Notes: generated by a model not told the origin, from the letters alone. DNA of 41,434 bases from RYN-428 sp035695715 (GCA_035695715.1 DASRRM010000092.1:1-41434), one strand, 5' to 3'; numbered from the stretch's first letter, positions 24,280 through 32,566 are shown. Numbers and translations: made by a program.

Positions 24280-26196
24280 TCAAGCCTCGCTCATCCCCAC
24301 CGCCCCAGCCAACTCACCTGCCGCCCGTTCCATCTGATCCAACGCCCGCGCCGGGGCAGCCTGCTGATCGATCCACGCGCACATCTTCTCGATCTGCTCA
24401 TGCGCCAGTTTGGTGAAACGGTCGGCGATGCGCGTGTTGGCCGTGCGCGTGCGGGCGGCTACTTCGTTGCTCAGACGCTCGGTCAGCCAGGTGGCGACCG
24501 TATAGCCGCCCAAAACCAGCAGGTCGGTGCCGAAGAAGGCGTGAGTGGCGATCAGGCCGATGACGAGCAGATAGGGAGCCGACTCGGCGATGCCGGTCAG
24601 CTTTTTTCCGCCGGGCAGGAATTTGATCAGCGAATGGACGACCCGGGTATCGCGCGGGGTGGCGTTCCAGCGTTTTTCCAGCCACCCGCGAAGCTCGGCC
24701 AGCTCCTCGTCGGCAATCTTCGCGGCGGCATCGGCCGATAGGCGGCCTTGCTCATACGATTGTCCCCCCGCGGCAATCCATTTCTGGGCCGCGGGGCTGG
24801 TGCGCAGCAAATCGTCGATCCGGCTTTGCAATACGGAAAACTGGTCGCCCAGAACCGCCTTGAAATCGGGAACTTCCCGAGGCGCGGTCTCGGCGGAGGG
24901 AAACAACGTCCCCTTCATTTCGCCGCGCATGACATAATCCCAAGCCGCCCGCGGGAGTCGCACCAGCGCGGCCGGCGTCTGGCGAACCCGATCCAGCACG
25001 CGCTGCGGGCCGATCAGATACAGCACGCTGCGCTGCTGAAGCCGGCGTTCCAGGTCCTGTGTCACAGGGTTCACATCGACGCCGGGCGAGGGCGTTTCCA
25101 TGTCGTGCAGGGCGGCAATCAGCCGATCCGCATCGCGCCGCTCCTGCCGAAGCGGCGCGCCGATCTGGTCTTCAAATCGGCCGATCAAGTCGGCAGCGCG
25201 ATTGGAGAGCCCTGGGGAAGTGAAAGTGGTGAGTGCTGAGTGCTGAGTGCTGAGTTGAGCCGCGGCCGTGCGCAGGGCGGCAAGGTTTTCCTCCGCCGGG
25301 GCGTCATAGGCGGCATCATCGCGCGGAATGACGTAGACGCGGGTCGGGGGGGAAGATGACGCCGAGACACGCAGACGCGGGGACGCGGGGACGGAAGCGC
25401 CAGTATCATTTCTTGTCTCCGGGTCTCCTTGTCTTCGTGTCCCCGTATCCGCCACCGTCTCCGCGTCACCGTGTCCCCGCGTCCCCGCGTCCTCCACTCC
25501 CCCCAGCAACTCCGGCAATTGCGATCGATAGTCCTCCGCCACCGTCTGCTCTTCGCACTTGTTCATCACGAACAGCGACGGAATCTGATATCGCGTCGAG
25601 AGGCGATAATACGGCAGCAACTCGGTCATCTGATATTTCTCCGGCGTCACCAGAAATATCAGCGCCTCGGCCCAGCGAAACGCCCGATCCGCCTCGGCAT
25701 GATGCACCGGGTGATCGCCATCCAAATCCGGCGTGTCCACCAGCACCAATTGCTTCAGTAGATTTTCATTCGCCAGCGGCTTATCGCCAATCGCCGACCG
25801 CGGCACGATCACCAGCGCCCCATTCTGCCCGCGCGCCGGGAGATTGGCGGGATTCACCACGACATGTTCCACGCCAAGCCATTCGCCGCTCAAGTCGTTG
25901 CGATCGCGCACGACGGCCACCGCGCCGGAGGTAAAGGTCCGGCGAAAACTGGTGGCCGACGCGTCGGCTCCCAGGAGCCGGTTGACCAGCGTGCTTTTAC
26001 CGGTACCCGTGCCGCCGATAACAGCCACGACCAGCGGCCGGCTTGCGTCGCGCGGCCGAAGGTGAAACCGCAACGCGGCAGCGTCACTGCGCCAGCGATC
26101 GACCGCCGGCTTCATCGCCGCCGACAGCGAAATCCCCGCCAGCACATGCTGAAGCCTGGCCAGCGGAGCGTCAATCTGGTTGAGTCGGGATGCCAT
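24280..26196 (-). CDS. Dynamin-like membrane GTPase, first of a tandem pair, with repeat-derived insertions
   Basis: 638 residues. G1 is VIGGTGTGKSTLVNRLLG near residues 58-75, G3 VLVDTPDLDGDHP, G4 FVMNKCEEQ near 210. A helical middle follows, then hydrophobic segments near 545-580 (YLLVIGLIATHAFFGTDLL; LGGYTVATWL), and a short helical tail. Two unusual patches interrupt the region after G4: a low-complexity stretch (DAGTRGHGDAETVADTGT and onward, encoded around 25361-25500) and STQHSALTTFTSPG (around 25205-25260). Both are encoded by short direct repeats typical of dispersed intergenic repeats. Organisation otherwise parallels the downstream GTPase; paired bacterial dynamins often work as hetero-oligomers, which is an inference here. 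Confidence 0.85.
   Translation of the reverse strand: MASRLNQIDAPLARLQHVLAGISLSAAMKPAVDRWRSDAAALRFHLRPRDASRPLVVAVIGGTGTGKSTLVNRLLGADASATSFRRTFTSGAVAVVRDRNDLSGEWLGVEHVVVNPANLPARGQNGALVIVPRSAIGDKPLANENLLKQLVLVDTPDLDGDHPVHHAEADRAFRWAEALIFLVTPEKYQMTELLPYYRLSTRYQIPSLFVMNKCEEQTVAEDYRSQLPELLGGVEDAGTRGHGDAETVADTGTRRQGDPETRNDTGASVPASPRLRVSASSSPPTRVYVIPRDDAAYDAPAEENLAALRTAAAQLSTQHSALTTFTSPGLSNRAADLIGRFEDQIGAPLRQERRDADRLIAALHDMETPSPGVDVNPVTQDLERRLQQRSVLYLIGPQRVLDRVRQTPAALVRLPRAAWDYVMRGEMKGTLFPSAETAPREVPDFKAVLGDQFSVLQSRIDDLLRTSPAAQKWIAAGGQSYEQGRLSADAAAKIADEELAELRGWLEKRWNATPRDTRVVHSLIKFLPGGKKLTGIAESAPYLLVIGLIATHAFFGTDLLVLGGYTVATWLTERLSNEVAARTRTANTRIADRFTKLAHEQIEKMCAWIDQQAAPARALDQMERAAGELAGAVGMSEA
25217..25255. 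repeat. In-gene GTGCTGA heptamer tandem
   Basis: Three to four consecutive copies of GTGCTGA (AGTGCTGAGTGCTGAGTGC) lie in frame in the GTPase gene and encode LSTQHSALTTF on the minus strand. Heptamer repeats of this type are known as noncoding repeats in cyanobacteria and others; here they are translated. Confidence 0.75.
25361..25500. repeat. In-gene GACGCGGGGACAC-type degenerate direct repeats
   Basis: Variants of GACACGGGGACGCGG / GTCCCCGCGTC recur about ten times on both orientations across this stretch, with an inverted arrangement around a central region near 25410. It stays in frame with the GTPase and encodes a Gly/Thr/Asp/Ser/Pro-rich linker (DAGTRGHGDAETVADTGT ... SVPASPRLRVSASSS). 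Confidence 0.75.
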
Positions 26197-26284
26197 GCGC
26201 GAATTGAAGTTGCGGTTATCGTCGGGTCGTCAGTTTTATGATCGCCCGATTGTTGTGGCAGACGGGAAGATTTGCAAATCCCCC

Positions 26285-26545
26285 AGTGGCACCAGTGGCA
26301 CGGGCTTCCAGCCCGTGCGTTGTACCATGGGCGTCGACGCGCCAACTCGCAAGCAGCGGTGCTTTCATCCTGTGACGCCGGGTCTGAGGTACTCCGAAGA
26401 CCCGGATCCTTCGCGCGAGCGACCCGGCTCTTCGGAGTACCTCAGAACCGGTGTTCATTGCTGTTGGTTGGAACTTTTACCGGGTTCGATTTCAATTCCG
26501 ATCTCGTGGCCCAACCCACGGGCGGGCCGCCCGTGCCACGACCTT
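26285..26545. repeat. Composite repeat: CCAGTGGCACGGGC hairpin, P4 inverted repeat, CACGGGCGGGCCGCCCGTG hairpin
   Basis: The gap 26197-26543 holds three elements in a row. GCACGGGC-TTCCA-GCCCGTGC is at 26298-26318, preceded by CCAGTG. P4 is an inverted repeat with arms 26376-26405 and 26422-26452 (CTGAGGTACTCCGAAG and complement plus CCCGG). CACGGGCGG-G-CCGCCCGTG is at 26517-26535, ending at the stop of the 3D-domain gene. The first and third hairpins reappear together inside the gene at 29074-30717, and the P4 arm inside the gene at 26544-27242. Confidence 0.9.
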
Positions 26546-27242
26546 ATTCCACCACCACAACCTGCAACCGTTTCTTCCCCCAATCAACCGCTTGCTGGTG
26601 GGTTGGCATGAAGATGTCGATGTGATAGCCGCGAATTGCGCCGCCGCGATCGATGACTTCCACCGCCTTATTATTGTTATATCCAGGGATGATGACGCGG
26701 GTGCCGTAGGGAAGGAGCTTCAAATCGGCGGCGATGAAATGCCCGCCGTTGTAGGTGATGGGGCGGCCGCTTGAGGTGAGGCCCTTGGCGTTGGGTCCGC
26801 AGCATTTTTTGCACGAGCAATAGGCCGTCACTTCCACCCAGATGGTGCGGATTTTGGGGCGGGAGATCAAGGCGGCGGCGGGAATTGTCACCGTCGTGGA
26901 AGTCGGGATCGGCCGGACATCGTGCAGCAATTCCGCGCCGGCGGATTTGGTGGAATTACCCGTAATCAGCGCGTTTTCAGCTTCGGGCGTCTTAACGCCG
27001 GTTCTGAGGTACTCCGAAGAGCCGGGTTTATTCGACGGGGCTGGAAGATCAGGTTTAGGGGGAGAAATCTCAAACGATGAAAGCTCCGCCAGCGAAAGCA
27101 GAGGCATGGCCGCCGGCGATTGGAATACATCATCCGCCGGCCCACTGGCGGCGGCAAGACCGAGCAAAACGATCAAGCCGCAACCCCCCGCCAAGTAATG
27201 GCGTCGGCGAAACCTTACCGACTTGGGGCCTCCATGCACCAT
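26544..27242 (-). CDS. 3D-domain exported protein (MltA-like double-psi barrel)
   Basis: 232 residues. An N-terminal hydrophobic segment (YLAGGCGLIVLLGLAAASGP, about 16-35) after basic residues acts as export signal or anchor. The C-terminal 100 residues are a 3D domain: VEVTAYCSCKKCCGP, then HFIAADLKLLPYGTRVIIPG and VIDRGGAIRGYHIDIFMP, containing the three conserved aspartates (AAD, IDRG, HIDIF). In MltA and relatives this fold cleaves peptidoglycan strands; alone it is linked to cell-wall remodelling. The middle (about 45-130) is linker-like and includes KPGSSEYLRTGV, encoded by a single arm of repeat P4. Probably a periplasmic murein-acting protein. Confidence 0.88.
   Translation of the reverse strand: MVHGGPKSVRFRRRHYLAGGCGLIVLLGLAAASGPADDVFQSPAAMPLLSLAELSSFEISPPKPDLPAPSNKPGSSEYLRTGVKTPEAENALITGNSTKSAGAELLHDVRPIPTSTTVTIPAAALISRPKIRTIWVEVTAYCSCKKCCGPNAKGLTSSGRPITYNGGHFIAADLKLLPYGTRVIIPGYNNNKAVEVIDRGGAIRGYHIDIFMPTHQQAVDWGKKRLQVVVVE
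26994..27029. repeat. P4 repeat arm inside the 3D-domain gene
   Basis: GGTTCTGAGGTACTCCGAAG followed by AGCCGGG is nearly identical to the reverse complement of the right arm of the intergenic P4 element at 26422-26452. It is translated on the minus strand as KPGSSEYLRTGV without shifting the frame, in the linker before the 3D domain. Confidence 0.88.
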
Positions 27243-27321
27243 GTCACATCCAAAAATCAGCCATCGCCCTGAAACTAAAGTTTTTCAGGCCCAATTGCCG
27301 ATGTAACTCATTCCGGAAATT

Positions 27322-28800
27322 TTATCCCGATATCGGACGTGCGTCAAATATGGCTGGGACAGCCGTCCGGCGAAAGCATCGGCAGATATGCAATAGGCTC
27401 AAACCCAGCAGGATGGGAACTGCCAGATTGAGATGAATCTGCGCGATGTGGTTCAGGTGAACCACCCCGGCAAGGTGATTGACGACCCATTTCCCCGCAT
27501 GAAATTCGCTGGCAAGTCCCGGATTGAAATGGCTTTCCAGACAATACCCCAGCCATAGATATGCCAGCCGCCGGTCGGCTGTCGTCATCGTATCGGGATG
27601 CGCCATCCATTCCCGTGCCAGCAGGGCCGCGGGAATGATCAATAGCAGCAGGTCGTAATCCATGTAGTAAGGCATCAGCAACGGCATGGACACAATCGCC
27701 GCCGCAATCAGGCGATCGCGCGCGACCGAATCGCCGCGATGCTTAAAAAATTTCCACGCGGCGGCCGCGAGGAAAATGCCCAGCGCCGCCGAGCAGCTCC
27801 AGGCGAAGATTTTCACGGACAAAATCGTTTCCCCGCGCACCTGTCCCTGAATGATCAGCCGCCAGAAGCTGTGGAATGTCACCTGCCGGCCCCAATTGTA
27901 AGGCAGTTCAACTTGCAGCCAATGAAGAATCGGCGGCAGGCGGTGCAGGAAATCGGATAGACAGCCGGGCATCGTCAGCAACGTCACGAGCAGCAGGGCC
28001 GTGCCCGTGACGGCCAGCCCCGCCAGCGCGCGCCAGCCCATGCCGACCACCAAAATCCCAGCGAACGCCACCGCCAGTTGCGGCTTGAAAAAAAGCAGCC
28101 CGGCAACCAGCCCCGCGACAAATCCATTGCCCCGATGCCAGTAGAAAATGCCCAGCGTCAAGAGCAGCAATGAGATGAACGTGTTTTGCTGATGGCCCAT
28201 CACCTGCCAGAGCGGAAGCGGTAAAAGCACCAGCAGAAGGGCGAGAAGAATCGTGCGCGGGTTATGATGGTTTTGATGTGCGAGCCGCGATGCGGATGTT
28301 TCGGCAGAGAAAACACGGGCGGGCCGCCCATGCCACATGATGCGCCAAAGTAGCCCCAGGCTGATGGCAAACGCAATCAGATTGAACGCCAGAAAAACCG
28401 CCGCCGCCTGGCGGTAGGGGAGCATCGACAGCGGCGCAAATGCCCAGGCATAAAACGGTGGATTAAGCCACGGCCCGTAGCGGCCATCAATGTTCAGTTG
28501 CGCCTGCTCGATGATGCGGAATTCGACTTCCGATATCGCCTGGCGATCGTACATGTCGCGCGGCCGGCCTTGCCGTGCCAGCAACCCGGCGGCATACGAT
28601 GGCAGCAGATCGTGCCCGAGAGACAGCTTGGGGCTGGGATCATTCAGCCGCTCGCGAATATCCTGGCCGATCAGCAAAATCCAGATCGCGCCCAAGGCAA
28701 TGACCGTCTGCCACATCCGCTTGCGAATCGACTTGCCGCGCGGCCGCGGCGACGGCGGGGCGCTGATCTGTGGAAACGGAAATGGCGTGGAAAGAGACAT
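27322..28800 (-). CDS. GT87-like multispanning membrane protein (DUF2029), copy A
   Basis: 492 residues with about ten hydrophobic helices. The N-terminal loop has GHDLLPSYAAGLLARQG, then YGPWLNPPFYAWAFAPL after the first helix, a pattern typical of the DUF2029/GT87 family of polyprenol-phosphate-mannose-dependent glycosyltransferases. GLLFFKPQLAVAFAGI and MPYYMDYDLLLLIIPAALL further support it. It probably adds a sugar from a lipid carrier outside the membrane, but the donor and acceptor are unknown. Paralogous to the gene at 29074-30717. Between two helices, near residue 155, it carries WHGRPARVFS, encoded by the palindrome at 28314-28332. The N-terminus is Pro/Ser-rich. Confidence 0.82.
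   Translation of the reverse strand: MSLSTPFPFPQISAPPSPRPRGKSIRKRMWQTVIALGAIWILLIGQDIRERLNDPSPKLSLGHDLLPSYAAGLLARQGRPRDMYDRQAISEVEFRIIEQAQLNIDGRYGPWLNPPFYAWAFAPLSMLPYRQAAAVFLAFNLIAFAISLGLLWRIMWHGRPARVFSAETSASRLAHQNHHNPRTILLALLLVLLPLPLWQVMGHQQNTFISLLLLTLGIFYWHRGNGFVAGLVAGLLFFKPQLAVAFAGILVVGMGWRALAGLAVTGTALLLVTLLTMPGCLSDFLHRLPPILHWLQVELPYNWGRQVTFHSFWRLIIQGQVRGETILSVKIFAWSCSAALGIFLAAAAWKFFKHRGDSVARDRLIAAAIVSMPLLMPYYMDYDLLLLIIPAALLAREWMAHPDTMTTADRRLAYLWLGYCLESHFNPGLASEFHAGKWVVNHLAGVVHLNHIAQIHLNLAVPILLGLSLLHICRCFRRTAVPAIFDARPISG
28314..28332. repeat. CACGGGCGGGCCGCCC(A/G)TG palindrome inside GT87-like copy A
   Basis: CACGGGCGG-G-CCGCCCATG is the same palindrome as at 26517-26535 with one changed base. 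It is read in frame as HGRPARV, in a loop between predicted helices. Confidence 0.85.
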
Positions 28801-28816
28801 TGTTTTTCACGGCTTA

Positions 28817-29076
28817 TGAGCACTTTTCACGTTGATATCGCGTCTGCGCGACCGTCATCCTGAGTCCTCATGCAGCTGCGCCGTACCCGCTACGCGTAAA
28901 ACTCACGTAGGGCGGGCACTGCCCGCCGAGCACGGTGTTGGCGGACAGTGCCCGCCCTACATTTTCAGAGTAGTTGCTCCTCAGGACGGCCTGTGGCCGC
29001 AACCAAAACACGCGCCCACGTCGTCGTCTCAGGAAATCTTGCTCAAAAACAAGAAATCGCGAGATATAACGCTCTA
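28817..29076. repeat. Composite P1/P2 element, copy 3 (right arm decayed)
   Basis: GAGCACTTTTCACGTTG and GCGCGACCGTCATCCTGAG form the left P1 end (28818-28864). The CATGCAGCTGCGCCGTACCC block follows, then the P2 hairpin pair at 28907-28960 (GTAGGGCGGGCACTGCCCGC and its inverted partner to CCCTAC), then ATTTTCAGAG and a decayed right half ending AACGCTCTAA, where the stop codon of the GT87-like copy B lies. The whole intergenic gap 28801-29073 is this element. Confidence 0.88.
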
Positions 29077-30717
29077 AGCCGCCGTTAGGCGATGCTCAAC
29101 GTCGGTAAATTCATGGCTGGCAATTGCAACCGCCTCGCGCCGGCGGCCGGTTCGCGCGATGAGCAATACCGCAACGCCGGTCAATAACAGCACGCCAAGG
29201 TTGATGTGGTAGAGCGGATTGCGAACTGAAAGCAGCGAGCCGATATGAATTCGCGCCGCACCGGCGACGTCGGAATTAAGCATCAGCCAGACATACTGCG
29301 CCGGCCAGATGCGCATCAGCCAGACGTCGCCGCGATTGATCGGCACGCTGCGGTCGCGGCGCAAAATATCCGCCGCAAACAGCACGGCCGGAATCGCCAG
29401 CAAAAGCTGGTCATAATCGAAATAGAACGGCATCAGCAATGGCGTCGCCGCGATCGCCGCGGCAATCAGCCGATCGCGCCGCGATTTTGCATCGGCGACA
29501 ATATCCGACATCGGCCGCTGCGGTGTACTGGCGAATTTCTTCACGCGAAGTGCCGCCCATAGCAATCCCGCGCCAACTGCCAACTGGCACAGGCTCGAAA
29601 GAATCGTGACAGCCCACGTCGGCTCGCCGGCATCCATCCCTTGCAGCAGCAGCCGCCAGAAGGCTTTGTATGTCACATGCCGATCCCACAGATAAGGCAC
29701 ATCGCACTGAACAAAATGCAGATTTCGCGGCATCTGCACGAGAAAATCATGCAATGAGCCGGGCAACAGCAATGATGCGATCAGCAAAAGGATGCCCGTG
29801 ATTCCGATGCCGATGAGCGTGCGCCAGCCGAGGCTCAGGACCAACACCGCCGTCAGCACGGTGCCCAACTGCGGCTTATAGAACAGCAGCCCGGTCACCA
29901 ATCCCGCCGCGATCGCGCGATCTTTCCGCCAGAGCATCACGACCATCGTGACCAGCAGCAGCGATGTGCAGGTGTTCTGCCCATGGCTCAGCGCATGAAT
30001 GAATGGCGTGGAAAGCACCATCAAAACTGGCGCGAGAAGCCACGATTTCCACCCCCCCAGTGGCACGGGCATCCGGCCCGTGCTATTTCCAAACTTTGAC
30101 TTGTCGTCGATTGTGGTTACCGGCTCCAGACACGGGCGGGCCGCCCGTGCCACGATGGCGCAAAGAAACGCCGCCGAAATCCCCGCGCACGCCACATTCA
30201 GCAGCATCCAGATTTTCATCGCCTCGCGATAGGGAAACTTCGCGATCGGCACAAACACCCAGGCATAAAACGGCGGATTCCACCAAGGCCCCACCGCACT
30301 CCCCAGATCAACCCCGTTTTCCTTCCCCAGCTCGAACTGAAACCGATGCACCGCGCGGATGTCGTAAAGATCAGCCGACTTCCCCTCGCTCACAAACCGC
30401 CCGGCAGTATAAAACGCGATAAAATCCAGCCCGACTTTCCCCTGGTCGTGCGGATCGGTCGGCGTCACAATCAACGCCGCCAGCAATGTTCCAATAAAAA
30501 TGGCAACAGCGCCCGCCCCCATCCACAATCGCTTGCGGATCGACGCGCGCACAAAGGTGTCTTTGAGGGGAATACGCACTATATCGGTTGTATCGGAACG
30601 CAAGGGGGCGGGGTTTACTAACGGCGTTGGTGTCGTCACGGCCGTCGCATATAATTTCCAGCAGTTCACGCACGACCGTGACTTCTCTCCGGTTCGAGGA
30701 GACGGTGAATCCGTCAT
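29074..30717 (-). CDS. GT87-like multispanning membrane protein (DUF2029), copy B
   Basis: 547 residues from the ATG at 30717; an open frame continues upstream but would overlap the divergent gene. A start nearer the first helix (MGAGAVAIFIG) is possible, as the first 60 residues look linker-like. Same layout as copy A: GLDFIAFYTAGRFVSEGKSA, VGPWWNPPFYAWVFVPIAKF, HALSHGQNTCTSLLLVTMV, GLLFYKPQLGTVLTAVLV and LMPFYFDYDQLLLAIPAVLF. Helices number about ten. In the loop matching copy A's insertion it has RAARPCLEPVTT and GNSTGRMPVPLGG, both encoded by palindromes at 30056-30152. Likely lipid-linked sugar transferase; the two copies share a strand and are separated only by a repeat. Confidence 0.8.
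   Translation of the reverse strand: MTDSPSPRTGEKSRSCVNCWKLYATAVTTPTPLVNPAPLRSDTTDIVRIPLKDTFVRASIRKRLWMGAGAVAIFIGTLLAALIVTPTDPHDQGKVGLDFIAFYTAGRFVSEGKSADLYDIRAVHRFQFELGKENGVDLGSAVGPWWNPPFYAWVFVPIAKFPYREAMKIWMLLNVACAGISAAFLCAIVARAARPCLEPVTTIDDKSKFGNSTGRMPVPLGGWKSWLLAPVLMVLSTPFIHALSHGQNTCTSLLLVTMVVMLWRKDRAIAAGLVTGLLFYKPQLGTVLTAVLVLSLGWRTLIGIGITGILLLIASLLLPGSLHDFLVQMPRNLHFVQCDVPYLWDRHVTYKAFWRLLLQGMDAGEPTWAVTILSSLCQLAVGAGLLWAALRVKKFASTPQRPMSDIVADAKSRRDRLIAAAIAATPLLMPFYFDYDQLLLAIPAVLFAADILRRDRSVPINRGDVWLMRIWPAQYVWLMLNSDVAGAARIHIGSLLSVRNPLYHINLGVLLLTGVAVLLIARTGRRREAVAIASHEFTDVEHRLTAA
30056..30152. repeat. Pair of dispersed palindromes inside GT87-like copy B
   Basis: CCAGTGGCACGGGC-ATCCG-GCCCGTGC (core 30063-30083) and CACGGGCGG-G-CCGCCCGTG followed by CCACG (30131-30149) are the same two hairpins, in the same order and orientation, as the intergenic set at 26298-26318 and 26517-26535. 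Here they lie 47 bases apart and stay in frame, encoding an extra loop of about 30 residues. Confidence 0.92.
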
Positions 30718-30732
30718 TTTAAATCCGTCCAC

Positions 30733-32391
30733 ATGACCTTCACATCCCCCTTCTGGCTTTTCGCTCTGCTCCCATGGGCCGGGGTTGTGCTTTGGCTGCT
30801 CTGGGGCCGGCGGCGGAAAACGCCGGTGGCGTTTCTCGATCTTTGGAAGGGGCCGGCGTTGCAGAAGCCGGCCAAACGCGCGCTTCAGCCGCCGCCGATT
30901 TTTCTGGGTTTGGCAATTCTGGCGATGCTCCTGGCGCTGCTGGCGGGAAGCAGGCCGCGGGCCTTCGCCGGTCGGGGCGGGGCGGGTAAGCCAATCACTA
31001 TCATCGTCGATCGCGGGATGTCCATGTCGGCCATGACCGGCGGCCAATTCCGGTTTGTTGCCGCGGCTAAAGCCGCCAGCGCGGAATTGCTGCACGCCGA
31101 ATCATCGGCAACGCCCGTGGAATTACTGACCGTGCCTTCCGACGGCGTGCAGGCGGCCGACCTAAGCTCCTGGGCCGCCCGCGTGGAAAAGGATTCGCCA
31201 ACGGCACTCGATACCCAGGCGGCTTTGCAGGAAATCGTGCGCGATCGCTTGGCCGCAACCAGCGGCGGGGCGGTCGTGGTCATCAGTGATCGACAACTCG
31301 GATTCGACGATCCCCGGCTGATTCAGTTTTCAACTGCCGGGATGATCGACAACATCGCCATCGCAAAAATGGCGGCGCGGGAAACGCCGTCGCCTCAGGT
31401 GATGCTCACCTTGCGCAATGATTCCGATCGTCGATCAGCGAGCGTGAAAGTGACAAGCGGCACGCTGTCGGTCGCGCGGACGCTTGATCTGCCGCCGCGG
31501 GGCGGCGAGAGAAACTATTTCTTCGATTTCGCGAAATTCGATACGATCATCGCGGCATCGCTCGATGTAAAGGACGATCAGCCTGCCGATGATCGCGCCT
31601 GGCTGGTGCGCGAAGGGAGTTATCCGAAAATTGAGCCGCGTGCGCCGGTGTCGGCGGAGCTTCGGCGGATGATCGATGTCTATTCGCATTCGCGCAAGCC
31701 ATCGGATGAATCGCAGACGGTTGCCGTGGTGGACGCCGAGGCGGATTTGCCCGGCGAGAAGCCGGCCGTGTGGATTCCGCCGGCAACCGGGCCACTTGCC
31801 CACGGCGCGGTGACGGCGGCGAATCATCCTGTGACGGCGAACGTGAACTGGTCCGCATTTTCCGCGCAGGTTCAAACCGCCGGCCCGGCCCCGCGTGGGT
31901 GGACGCCATTGCTGACGATGGATGGGCAGGTGATCGTTGCATTGCGGGCCGAGGCGGCGCGGCAGGTGTGGGTCGGCTTCGATTCCCCGGCGTGGGCGGC
32001 AACGCCGGACTTCGTCGTCTTCTGGGCGAATGTTTTCACGTGGGTCGGGGCCGGCCAGGAACGGTTTGCCGGTTATCCGCTGGCGAAATTTGAACCGGAC
32101 TGGCAGCCCATGGAGTTGGCCCCCGCGATGAAAGCGCCGGCCGCCGGTCAGTGGCCGGGGCTTTATCGGACGAAGGAGCAGGGGCGGATGCGGGCGTTTA
32201 ATCCCGTTGTGGATTTGCATCCGCACGGGACTACGCAAACGCCGCGATGGCGCGAAAAGCTGGCCGATGCCGAGGGATCGACGCGGGCGGGGTACGATCT
32301 TTCCGCGCCATTGCTGCTCCTGGCGATTTTCGCATTAATCGCCTCGGCGCTGAAATGGAAACGGCGGCCGCTGGCTGGAATTCACGCGTGA
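30733..32391 (+). CDS. BatA/VWA-like membrane protein
   Basis: 552 residues. An N-terminal BatA-type hairpin: a helix at 5-23 (FWLFALLPWAGVVLWLLW), PVAFLDLWKGP, then a helix at about 55-75. A VWA-like domain follows at about 88-230 with a degraded MIDAS (VDRGMSMSA rather than DxSxS) and VVVISDRQLGFDDP. A central beta-rich region ends with RQVWVGFDSP, similar to the glutamine amidotransferase/BatA C-terminal repeats, and a last helix near 528-545 (LLLLAIFALIASALKWKRR). This fits the aerotolerance-like membrane proteins common in planctomycetes. It starts only 15 bases from the divergent GT87-like gene, so the promoters must overlap the genes. Confidence 0.82.
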   Translation: MTFTSPFWLFALLPWAGVVLWLLWGRRRKTPVAFLDLWKGPALQKPAKRALQPPPIFLGLAILAMLLALLAGSRPRAFAGRGGAGKPITIIVDRGMSMSAMTGGQFRFVAAAKAASAELLHAESSATPVELLTVPSDGVQAADLSSWAARVEKDSPTALDTQAALQEIVRDRLAATSGGAVVVISDRQLGFDDPRLIQFSTAGMIDNIAIAKMAARETPSPQVMLTLRNDSDRRSASVKVTSGTLSVARTLDLPPRGGERNYFFDFAKFDTIIAASLDVKDDQPADDRAWLVREGSYPKIEPRAPVSAELRRMIDVYSHSRKPSDESQTVAVVDAEADLPGEKPAVWIPPATGPLAHGAVTAANHPVTANVNWSAFSAQVQTAGPAPRGWTPLLTMDGQVIVALRAEAARQVWVGFDSPAWAATPDFVVFWANVFTWVGAGQERFAGYPLAKFEPDWQPMELAPAMKAPAAGQWPGLYRTKEQGRMRAFNPVVDLHPHGTTQTPRWREKLADAEGSTRAGYDLSAPLLLLAIFALIASALKWKRRPLAGIHA

Positions 32392-32407
32392 CCCGGTGAC
32401 CCGGATA

Positions 32408-32495
32408 AATCGCGAAGTCGCAAGCGACGTCCCGGCCTTCCCGGCAAACGAATGGCGCGCAGTGCCGTCAACTAGTCGCTTGCGATTTCGCGATT
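32408..32495. repeat. Inverted repeat with TCGCAAGCGAC / GTCGCTTGCGA arms (copy 2)
   Basis: AATCGCGAAGTCGCAAGCGA at 32408-32427 and its complement at 32475-32495 enclose about 46 bases. Same family as 11888-11983. The gap 32392-32645 also contains the half-element at 32567-32604. Confidence 0.88.
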
Positions 32496-32566
32496 GATGC
32501 GCTGCCCCGCGCCAAAGAGTTTGACCACGGATTTCACAGATGACACGGATAAGCGAGTCCTCGAAA

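Noticed and set aside
30718..31095. N-terminal extension of GT87-like copy B
   Set aside because: Would overlap the BatA-like gene on the other strand; composition is Arg/Pro/Gln-rich noise.
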